This document shows, piece after piece, positions 1-4,585 of a stretch of DNA of 5,090 nucleotides (its first letter is position 1; every line of letters starts with the position of its first letter). Source of the stretch: JARRNO01 sp037384885 (GTDB taxonomy: Bacteria > Acidobacteriota > UBA4820 > DSQY01). Where the stretch lies: positions 1-5,090 of the forward strand of contig JARRNO010000159.1 of NCBI GenBank assembly GCA_037384885.1. Reading direction: 5' to 3'. Under the pieces are notes generated by a model, which was given only the letters and a program-made list of their open reading frames with translations, was not told the DNA's origin and did no database searches. The position numbers and the translations under genes are program-made.

Positions 1-225
1 TTGATCGAGCTGTCGTACCGGTGCAACATCTGCCGGAGATGCGCCCAGACCTGCCCCATCGGCGCCGACAACGGCCTGGTGGCCCACGAGCTGCGAAAGC
101 TCTTCAGCCAGGAGATGGGAATCCACACAAAAGAACTTCACGAAAACGGCTCCATGCTCCAAATGAAGGTGGGCTCCTCCACGGGCATGAACTCCCTGGT
201 GGTCAAGGACAACATCGATCCGTAG
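1..225 (+). CDS. HdrD/DsrK-like Fe-S oxidoreductase, internal fragment (second [4Fe-4S] cluster)
   Basis: This open frame enters from the left edge, so the TTG at base 1 is probably an ordinary Leu codon of a longer protein, not a start. It reads through a second-cluster motif, C8-x2-C11-x2-C14-x3-C18-P (CNICRRCAQTCP), then a helical stretch (ELRKLFSQEMGI) and GSSTGMNSLVVKDNID. That pattern is typical of the middle of HdrD/DsrK/HmeD-like iron-sulfur subunits, which take electrons from a membrane cytochrome b. In the family this segment is followed by a long region with cysteine-rich CCG domains; here the frame stops at TAG (223-225) right after DNID-P, so it is broken on the right. The N-terminal part of what appears to be the same protein lies on the opposite strand at about 291-740. 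No start or RBS can be seen. Family assignment is from motif memory; calling it a fragment of the same gene is inference. Confidence 0.6.
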   Translation: MIELSYRCNICRRCAQTCPIGADNGLVAHELRKLFSQEMGIHTKELHENGSMLQMKVGSSTGMNSLVVKDNIDP

Positions 226-740
226 CTTCTGTACCTTCCCCTGAGGGCAGGAAGGAGTAGCACGATAAACAGCGGCAGCGGCGGAAAGACGCCTTTCTTG
301 ATGTGCTTGAAATAAAGCCGCCGCAGGATTTCAGAGCGGTAGGTCGGGCGGTACAGCTCGTTGTGTCCGCTGGCCTCGAAGATGTGGCAGGATTCAGAGC
401 AGGTCTGGCATCGGGCGCAGTGTTCCATGGTCAGAATGAGCGGCTGAAGAAAGGTCCAGTTGCTCTCGCGCGTAAAGAGCTTCTCCAGGCCGGAGAGGAA
501 CTTCTGGACCAGGGCGTCCTCCTCTTTTTTCGACTGGGGGCGGGGGATGTTCACTACGCAGGTGTCGTCCAGGATGCATTCATACTTTTCCCGCGCCTGT
601 TCGGAAAGCGGCGTCCAGTTGTGGTCCTTTGCGGGCCCGTCCAGGGGCTCCGGGAGAGGCATGAGTTCTTCGTTTTCCAGGTGAATCAGCGGCTCCCGTC
701 TTTTCTTCGCCATGTCGGCGATCTTGACGCTCTTCTTCAT
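138..740 (-). CDS. HdrD/DsrK-like Fe-S oxidoreductase, N-terminal part, truncated
   Basis: The ATG at 740-738 sits in an ATGA overlap with the stop of the upstream cytochrome b gene. It has an AGGAG Shine-Dalgarno (plus-strand 749-753) 8 bases upstream, so the start is secure. Residues 1-150 look genuine: a charged, soluble N-terminus, then a first cluster C108-x2-C111-x2-C114-x3-C118 (CARCQTCSESCH), then YRPTYRSEILRRLYFKHIKKG, the usual spacer before the second cluster. After G150 (base 291) the match is lost. Residues 151-170 become strongly hydrophobic, and from about base 222 down to the stop at 138 the frame is just the antisense of the plus-strand fragment. Intact relatives are roughly 500 residues or more with a second cluster and CCG domains, so this copy is not functional as read. 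The expected role is the cytoplasmic Fe-S subunit that couples the NarI/DsrM-like cytochrome b to a disulfide-type acceptor. Confidence 0.6.
   Translation of the reverse strand: MKKSVKIADMAKKRREPLIHLENEELMPLPEPLDGPAKDHNWTPLSEQAREKYECILDDTCVVNIPRPQSKKEEDALVQKFLSGLEKLFTRESNWTFLQPLILTMEHCARCQTCSESCHIFEASGHNELYRPTYRSEILRRLYFKHIKKGVFPPLPLFIVLLLPALRGRYRSYGSMLSLTTREFMPVEEPTFIWSMEPFS
234..255. repeat. Short inverted repeat at the split-gene junction
   Basis: CCTTCC (234-239) and GGAAGG (250-255) flank a 10-base loop holding a smaller CCTGAGG palindrome. It lies in the roughly 70-base stretch between the two oppositely oriented Fe-S protein fragments. No T-run follows on either strand, so it is a poor terminator. 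It may be chance, or a fold-back point linked to the inversion or chimera. Confidence 0.35.
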
Positions 741-1672
741 GGCTGGGGCTCCTGTGCGGGATTGGTCGTCGCCACGTCTGCCCAGGTCTTCACGCCGTCG
801 CCGCGGATGTGGGATGCGGCCCAGCGCGGCCGGTAGGTGAGATATTCCGCGAGCTTCGCCTCCATCTTGCCCCCACGGACGTTGGGTTCGTCATTCCAGC
901 GGATGGAATGGTAGGTGAAGTACTTGGCAATGAAGTGCGACATGTGGGTGAATGGAATGTACGCCGTGAGAATCGCACCCAGCAGCAGGCCGGTGAAGAG
1001 AAGGCCGGGAATCCTGAGGGAAAGATCGAAGGTGAGCATGCCTTGCGCCATTGCAACGACGCCGGGGGCCCCGGCCGGCCTGAGCGCGTATCCCGCGGCC
1101 AGGAGAAGCAGAACGAGCATGAAGAAAAGCAGATTAAAAAGATCTCCCGGCGTCGTGTAGTTCTTCAATTCCGGATCGGTCAGCCGCCGCTGAAGCAGCG
1201 CTGCGGCGCCGAGAAATGAGAGAATCACCCCCGCCGATCCCGTCACCGTATAGATCCAGTGCAGGTATAGGCCGGCGGCGCCCGCGAGAATGCCTGGCGC
1301 GAAGAGGCCGAGCAGGGCGGCAAGAAGCACCAGAGCCGCCGTGGAGATGATCAGGTAGAGCCCCAGGTGGAAGGCGTAGGACCGGTACCAGAGAGATCGT
1401 TTGAACTCCCAGAGGGCCTTGAGGAAGGCGATTTCGGCGGCCATGTATTTCAGCTCGCCGAGAAAGTTGAATCGGACGGATTTTGTCCACCAGTCCGATT
1501 CCTCGAAATAAGAGCCGCCGTGGCGCACGCGGTCCGGCTCTTCGTGCGGAACGGGATACAGCTCCCAGCGGAGATGAATCGGGAGCTTGGCGTAGGAAAC
1601 CGCCTTGACCACGCACGCGACCACAAAAACCAGGCCGCATGCGTAGAAGCACACATACAGGACGCCTGCCAT
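737..1672 (-). CDS. NarI/DsrM-like membrane cytochrome b subunit
   Basis: This 311-residue membrane protein resembles the gamma subunit of respiratory nitrate reductase and the DsrM/HmeC cytochromes b of sulfate reducers, which oxidise menaquinol and pass electrons to an Fe-S partner. Five membrane segments are visible, at about 3-24, 103-125, 130-160, 177-197 and 222-245. His residues in or near them could ligate heme b: H102, H138, H243 and H246 (in FTHMSHFIAKYF). A charged soluble loop (about 27-100) links helices 1 and 2, and the C-terminus (from about 250) is hydrophilic and probably cytoplasmic. The stop overlaps the Fe-S gene start by four bases (ATGA, 737-740), implying translational coupling and a complex of the two products. 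The start has a G-rich ribosome site and a structured 5' leader. Family is fairly sure; the exact complex (Dsr-, Hme- or Tmc-like) cannot be decided. Confidence 0.82.
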   Translation of the reverse strand: MAGVLYVCFYACGLVFVVACVVKAVSYAKLPIHLRWELYPVPHEEPDRVRHGGSYFEESDWWTKSVRFNFLGELKYMAAEIAFLKALWEFKRSLWYRSYAFHLGLYLIISTAALVLLAALLGLFAPGILAGAAGLYLHWIYTVTGSAGVILSFLGAAALLQRRLTDPELKNYTTPGDLFNLLFFMLVLLLLAAGYALRPAGAPGVVAMAQGMLTFDLSLRIPGLLFTGLLLGAILTAYIPFTHMSHFIAKYFTYHSIRWNDEPNVRGGKMEAKLAEYLTYRPRWAASHIRGDGVKTWADVATTNPAQEPQP

Positions 1673-1683
1673 GTTTTCCCCCC
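1670..1683 (-). promoter_or_regulatory. G-rich ribosome binding site and start of the cytochrome b gene
   Basis: On the minus strand the start reads GGGGGGAAAACATG. The G-run (1678-1683) stands in for a GGAGG-type Shine-Dalgarno five bases before ATG. The same 14 bases occur at the start of the uroporphyrinogen methyltransferase fusion (4297-4310), which supports both start choices. Confidence 0.6.
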
Positions 1684-1697
1684 TAAAGTGGCTGTTG

Positions 1698-1758
1698 CGG
1701 GAAGCGTTGAAATCGGCTCGATGAATATTCTCCGCCTCCGATGCGAGGCGGCTTCCCG
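1698..1758 (-). promoter_or_regulatory. Structured 5' leader: nested inverted repeats, possible three-way junction
   Basis: An outer repeat CGGGAAGC (1698-1705) pairs with GCTTCCCG (1751-1758). Inside it lie a perfect 7-bp hairpin, CCGCCTC (1732-1738) with GAGGCGG (1745-1751) and a 6-base loop, and a small hairpin ATCG-GCT-CGAT (1712-1722). The outer and inner helices share only base 1751, so they could stack as a three-way junction. The structure ends about 25 bases before the cytochrome b ATG and would be transcribed from the candidate promoter at 1785-1815. No T-run follows, so it is not a normal terminator. I recognise no known riboswitch consensus; it may be a cis-regulatory RNA, an mRNA-stability element or a protein site. 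Confidence 0.4.
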
Positions 1759-1784
1759 GCTCTCTATGGCATTCGGGGCGTTTC

Positions 1785-1815
1785 TTTATGCTCCCCGGGA
1801 CCTTTCATTTGACAA
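1785..1815 (-). promoter_or_regulatory. Candidate sigma-70-type promoter for the cytochrome b/Fe-S operon
   Basis: On the minus strand, TTGTCA (1810-1815) is followed after 19 bases by CATAAA (1785-1790). The -35 box is 5 of 6 and the -10 box 4 of 6 to consensus, but the spacer is long. Transcription would start near 1778, giving a leader of about 105 bases that contains the nested repeats at 1698-1758. The flanking CGGGG/CCCCG repeat (1774-1778, 1793-1797) overlaps the -10 region. Weak evidence. Confidence 0.3.
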
Positions 1816-1876
1816 GCGCGGGCTCCAGATCAATGTCTAGTGACCCCCTGCCGGGCGGACAAGAAGCCGGCGGCCT

Positions 1877-2575
1877 TCAACGTCCTCCTGGGGTAAATCG
1901 CGCACGGGAACGCTCGTCCTCCGGTACCGGCTCTGCAGGGACCGGGAAATCGCGTCCGAGGCGTTGTTGCAGGAACCCCTCCAGGCGCTCCCGGCCGCCG
2001 GCGGCGAGCTTTCTCGAAAGCCCTTCGCGGTAAAGATCCGAGAGCGACTGAAGGATGCGCTCGCTGTCCCAGCCGCGCGAGGTCATGGTATCCCTCAGGC
2101 GTCCCATGAACTCCAGGAGCGTCCCGAATTCTTCGGTGTATCTCAACTCCAGTTCTTCACGGAGCACGCGTGCGAGCGCGGGACAGCGCCCTTCGGTCAT
2201 CACGGCCAAAGTCAGGTCCCCGCGCCGCACGACGGCCGGAAGGGTAAAGGTGCACAGGGACGGCCGGTCCGCCACGTTCACAAGCACGCCGCGCTCCGCC
2301 GCGTCTTTCGATACCTGGGTGTTGAGTTTTTCATCATTCGTGGCGGCGAAGACCAGGAAGGCTCCGTCCAGGTCGCCGCTCCGGTATGCCCGGGGCAAGG
2401 CCAACAGTTCGTTCCGGTCCGCCAGGGTTCTGATTTCAGGACAGAGATCGGGTGCGACCACGGTCACCCTTACGCCCGCGGCGAGAAGGCCTTTCACTTT
2501 GCGCAGGGCCACGGCTCCACCGCCGATCACCGCGGCGGAGCGCCCCGAAGCGTCAATGTTGACGGGATAGCTCAA
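1877..2575 (-). CDS. Precorrin-2 dehydrogenase / sirohydrochlorin ferrochelatase (Met8/CysG N-domain type)
   Basis: This 232-residue cytoplasmic protein matches the N-terminal half of CysG, Met8p and SirC, which oxidise precorrin-2 to sirohydrochlorin with NAD and, in bifunctional members, insert iron to give siroheme. The N-terminus YPVNIDASGR leads into a Rossmann dinucleotide site VIGGGAVALRK (16-26). D103 (NVAD) aligns with the catalytic Asp104 of Salmonella CysG. PALARVLREELE (132-143) is the usual dimer helix region. Thr127 replaces the phosphorylated Ser128 of CysG. Length is close to that of stand-alone family members, with a proline- and arginine-rich tail after about 210. The start is TTG at 2575-2573, overlapping the TGA of the upstream methyltransferase (TTGA), with GGAGG five bases upstream. 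It therefore forms a coupled pair with the enzyme that makes its substrate. Whether it also has ferrochelatase activity is not decided here. Confidence 0.9.
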   Translation of the reverse strand: MSYPVNIDASGRSAAVIGGGAVALRKVKGLLAAGVRVTVVAPDLCPEIRTLADRNELLALPRAYRSGDLDGAFLVFAATNDEKLNTQVSKDAAERGVLVNVADRPSLCTFTLPAVVRRGDLTLAVMTEGRCPALARVLREELELRYTEEFGTLLEFMGRLRDTMTSRGWDSERILQSLSDLYREGLSRKLAAGGRERLEGFLQQRLGRDFPVPAEPVPEDERSRARFTPGGR

Positions 2576-4299
2576 ACCGTCCTCCCCGCCGCCGCCGGAA
2601 CGGCGCGTGCGGCCGGAAGCGCTTGGACGAGCACGGCGCCGGCCGGCATGGCCGAAGTCACAGGATGATCAAATCCAAGGGCTTCGAGTGTGGAACGGAG
2701 CCTTTCGAGCGACCAGCCCCGGCAGCTCCCTCGAGCCGTGCGCCGCGCCAGGGTTCCGAGGACCACCTCTGGAGGGGGCAGCGCTCCCGTTGGGAGGAAG
2801 CTGTCGTGCAGCACGAGCCGTCCACCTGCTTCCAGAACTCCTGATGCTTCTTCGAGAACGCGCCGGACTTCTCCAGGGCCGCAAGATGCCAGCAGGCCCG
2901 AAAGAATCACGGCGCCGTATGGTCCGGGGGACGGAATGACGGCTCCGGACTTCAGATCCGCGCCGCCGGCTTCGAATGGGTTGTGGTGTTCAAACCGTAT
3001 ACCGGGCCACCGGTTCGAGACGGCGCTCTTGTATGCAGCTCCGCCCCATCCGAGAAGAAGAACGGAGGAACTCTCCGGGAGATTCAGCTTGTCCACAACG
3101 GCAGGGGCCGCAAATCGCGCGAGCGACTCACAGGCCTCTGCATGGCAGGCGTCCTCGGGAAGATGCCCGCCTGGACCTCGTGTCGCGTATGTCTGGAGAT
3201 CCTCCCAGACGGCGCACTGGCGGGCCTGCTCAAGCAGCATGGGGCGGAGAGACTGGGGGGAATCGGCGCGCAGGTAACGGCTGGCGAGTTCGAGATTCCT
3301 GTACCCGTCCCCACTCTTTTCGAGAAGTCCGAGCGAGACGAGGGATTCCAGGATCTCCCCGGCCGCCTGGGCGTCCCAACCGAAGTCGGCCGCCAGGCTG
3401 CGGGCCTCCCGGCCGTCTTCGAGCCGGTCGAAGAGTCTGCATTCCAGCCCGAATCCGAGGACCTCGCTTCCCATGCCTCCCACCGCGATCCGGAAAAGCT
3501 GGTCGGGGACGGGCGCGGGATCGAAGCGATGGGTCTCGTCAGGGCGCCTGCGCAGGTCGCGGTCGGATCGTTTCAGCTTGTCGTGCAGCCGGACCGTCTC
3601 GCCGATGACGAGGGTGGCGGGCGGGGCGATGCCCGCCTCCTTCACGCGGGCTTCGATAGTCTGCAGGGTGCCTGTTACCACGTGCTCGTCGTGCCAGAAA
3701 GCCATCTGGACCATGGCGGCGGGCGTTTGGGGATCCCGGCCGTGCTGGATGAGTCGGGCGGCGATCTTTCCGCAGTTCTTCACCCCCATGAGAAAGACCA
3801 GGGTGTCCATCTTCGCCAGGGCCGCCCAGTCCAGCCGGCTCGCATCTTCTTTCGCCTCGTGCCCTGTCACGATGGAGACGGATGAGGCGTTGGCGCGGTG
3901 GGTGACGGCGATGCCGGCGCTCATCGGCGCGGCCAGCGCCGAGGAGACTCCGGGAATCACTTCGAAGGGGACGTCGTGTTCCGCCAGGTACTCGGCCTCT
4001 TCACCTCCACGTCCGAAGACGAAGGGATCGCCGCCCTTCAACCGGACCACGGTCTTACCTTCGCGGGCTTTGGCCACCAGGATTTCGTGAATTTCATCCT
4101 GTCTCGAATCGTGCCGGCCCAGCGGCTTGCCCATGTAAATTCGCTCGGCGGACGGCTTGGCGAGCGCCAAAACCTCCTCCTGGATCAGGCGGTCGTAAAC
4201 GACCACGTCGCAAGTCTTCAGAAGTTGGGCGGCTTTAAGTGTCAGCAGTTCGGGGTGGCCGGGACCGGCCCCCACCAGGTAGACTTTCCCCCGTCTCAT
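2572..4299 (-). CDS. cobA: Uroporphyrinogen-III C-methyltransferase fused to a BchU/CrtF-like methyltransferase domain
   Basis: The 575-residue product has two parts. Residues 1-243 are a complete SAM-dependent uroporphyrinogen-III methyltransferase (SUMT), which methylates C2 and C7 to make precorrin-2 for siroheme and B12. It shows VYLVGAGPGHPELLT (6-20), VVVYDRL (32-38), VVRLKGGDPFVFGRGGEE (84-101), VIPGVSS (114-120) and a terminal RLHDKL. After a charged linker (244-268) come a winged-helix dimerisation-like region (about 278-345) and a Rossmann methyltransferase fold (about 399-562), as in acetylserotonin/hydroxyneurosporene O-methyltransferases and the bacteriochlorophyllide methylase BchU. 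Ordinary SUMT proteins are about 250 residues, or are fused to HemD or the CysG N-domain instead. The second domain has an altered glycine motif (LLLGWGGAA, 414-422) and lacks the usual LH-D/H motif, so its activity is uncertain. ATG at 4299 is chosen over an upstream in-frame start at 4602 because SUMT homology begins here and GGGGGGAAAAC precedes it. The stop overlaps the dehydrogenase start. The first domain is sure; the role of the second is unknown. Confidence 0.88.
   Translation of the reverse strand: MRRGKVYLVGAGPGHPELLTLKAAQLLKTCDVVVYDRLIQEEVLALAKPSAERIYMGKPLGRHDSRQDEIHEILVAKAREGKTVVRLKGGDPFVFGRGGEEAEYLAEHDVPFEVIPGVSSALAAPMSAGIAVTHRANASSVSIVTGHEAKEDASRLDWAALAKMDTLVFLMGVKNCGKIAARLIQHGRDPQTPAAMVQMAFWHDEHVVTGTLQTIEARVKEAGIAPPATLVIGETVRLHDKLKRSDRDLRRRPDETHRFDPAPVPDQLFRIAVGGMGSEVLGFGLECRLFDRLEDGREARSLAADFGWDAQAAGEILESLVSLGLLEKSGDGYRNLELASRYLRADSPQSLRPMLLEQARQCAVWEDLQTYATRGPGGHLPEDACHAEACESLARFAAPAVVDKLNLPESSSVLLLGWGGAAYKSAVSNRWPGIRFEHHNPFEAGGADLKSGAVIPSPGPYGAVILSGLLASCGPGEVRRVLEEASGVLEAGGRLVLHDSFLPTGALPPPEVVLGTLARRTARGSCRGWSLERLRSTLEALGFDHPVTSAMPAGAVLVQALPAARAVPAAAGRTV
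2576..2588 (-). promoter_or_regulatory. Ribosome binding site that sets the TTG start of the precorrin-2 dehydrogenase
   Basis: The minus strand reads GGGGAGGACGGT directly before TTG, with the GGAGG core at plus-strand 2581-2585 and a 5-base spacer. Translation from this TTG gives the family-typical N-terminus SYPVNIDASGR. No in-frame ATG lies nearby, so the rare start codon is well supported. It lies inside the end of the upstream coding sequence, consistent with translational coupling. Confidence 0.65.
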
Positions 4300-4310
4300 G
4301 TTTTCCCCCC
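4297..4310 (-). promoter_or_regulatory. G-rich ribosome binding site and start of the SUMT fusion gene
   Basis: Minus-strand GGGGGGAAAACATG, identical over 14 bases to the start of the cytochrome b gene at 1670-1683. The G-run (4305-4310) is five bases before ATG. It fixes the start at 4299 and argues against the upstream in-frame extension to 4602. Confidence 0.6.
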
Positions 4311-4363
4311 GCGGCCGCTTCATGTGATCCATCTGTATGCGAATAAGGCGCGGCCTGTGATTT

Positions 4364-4392
4364 ATGTAATGCCGTTGGCGACGGGTGGTCAA
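4364..4392 (-). promoter_or_regulatory. Candidate sigma-70-type promoter for the siroheme genes
   Basis: On the minus strand, TTGACC (4387-4392) is followed after exactly 17 bases by TTACAT (4364-4369). The -35 box is 5 of 6 and the -10 box only 3 of 6. It lies in the AT-richest part of the divergent intergenic region and would give a leader of about 55-60 bases before the ATG at 4299. An alternative pair, TTGAAT with ATTATT, lies slightly upstream. Confidence 0.3.
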
Positions 4393-4447
4393 TAATTCCA
4401 CACCTTTCGCAAAATTCAACGGGCAAAAAGACCCAATCCGGGGCGTA

Positions 4448-4482
4448 CCCCCCTCCTCGGCGGCGGGGGGCGCCCTGGGCGC
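4448..4482. repeat. GC-rich inverted repeats in the divergent promoter region
   Basis: Two adjacent dyads are present. CCCCCC (4448-4453) faces GGGGGG (4465-4470) across 11 bases. The 13-base palindrome GCGCCCTGGGCGC (4470-4482) ends one base before the plus-strand -35 box. Position and symmetry would suit an operator controlling one or both divergent units, but chance in GC-rich DNA is possible. The 286-base gap 4300-4585 otherwise holds only the promoter candidates and the leader hairpin. Confidence 0.3.
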
Positions 4483-4483
4483 G

Positions 4484-4513
4484 TTGACAAGGATGGAGAC
4501 GGGCCACAATATT
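4484..4513 (+). promoter_or_regulatory. Candidate sigma-70-type promoter for the cytidylate-kinase-like gene
   Basis: A perfect TTGACA (4484-4489) is followed after 18 bases by AATATT (4508-4513, 4 of 6 to TATAAT). Transcription would begin near 4520, giving a leader of about 65 bases with the inverted repeat 4534-4570 just before the Shine-Dalgarno. This is the best promoter match in the window. Confidence 0.45.
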
Positions 4514-4533
4514 TCACCATGTCTTAAACGCGA

Positions 4534-4570
4534 CGGCGGGCCGGAATGGCATGCGGAGACGGACCCGCCG
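4534..4570 (+). promoter_or_regulatory. Leader hairpin abutting the Shine-Dalgarno of the kinase-like gene
   Basis: CGGCGGG (4534-4540) pairs perfectly with CCCGCCG (4564-4570) across a 23-base loop, ending directly at the GGGAGG ribosome site (4571-4576). In mRNA it could affect ribosome access or 5' stability. The stem is seen directly; a regulatory role is inference. Confidence 0.3.
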
Positions 4571-4585
4571 GGGAGGGGGCCGGAC

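Noticed and set aside
1..225. Stand-alone small ferredoxin starting at TTG, base 1
   Set aside because: The motif order and GSSTGM-VVKDNI tail match the middle of a larger HdrD-like protein, it has a single cluster, and no upstream sequence is available to show a ribosome site.
303..836. 177-codon plus-strand open frame
   Set aside because: It lies antisense to the Fe-S protein N-terminus and the end of the cytochrome b gene, both with clear family motifs. It has no recognisable protein features.
1732..1751. Rho-independent terminator at the 7-bp hairpin
   Set aside because: No T-run follows on either strand, so it is interpreted as part of a leader structure.
1850..1871. Terminator after the precorrin-2 dehydrogenase gene
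   Set aside because: Only a 5-bp GCCGG/CCGGC repeat with a 12-base loop and no T-run, which is too weak to call.
1964..2668. Plus-strand open frame antisense to the precorrin-2 dehydrogenase
   Set aside because: The minus-strand frame has the Rossmann GGG motif and catalytic Asp, while this one has no motif.
2983..3885. 300-codon plus-strand open frame antisense to the SUMT fusion
   Set aside because: It is a shadow of the GC-rich coding strand. The opposite frame gives continuous, recognisable SUMT and methyltransferase motifs.
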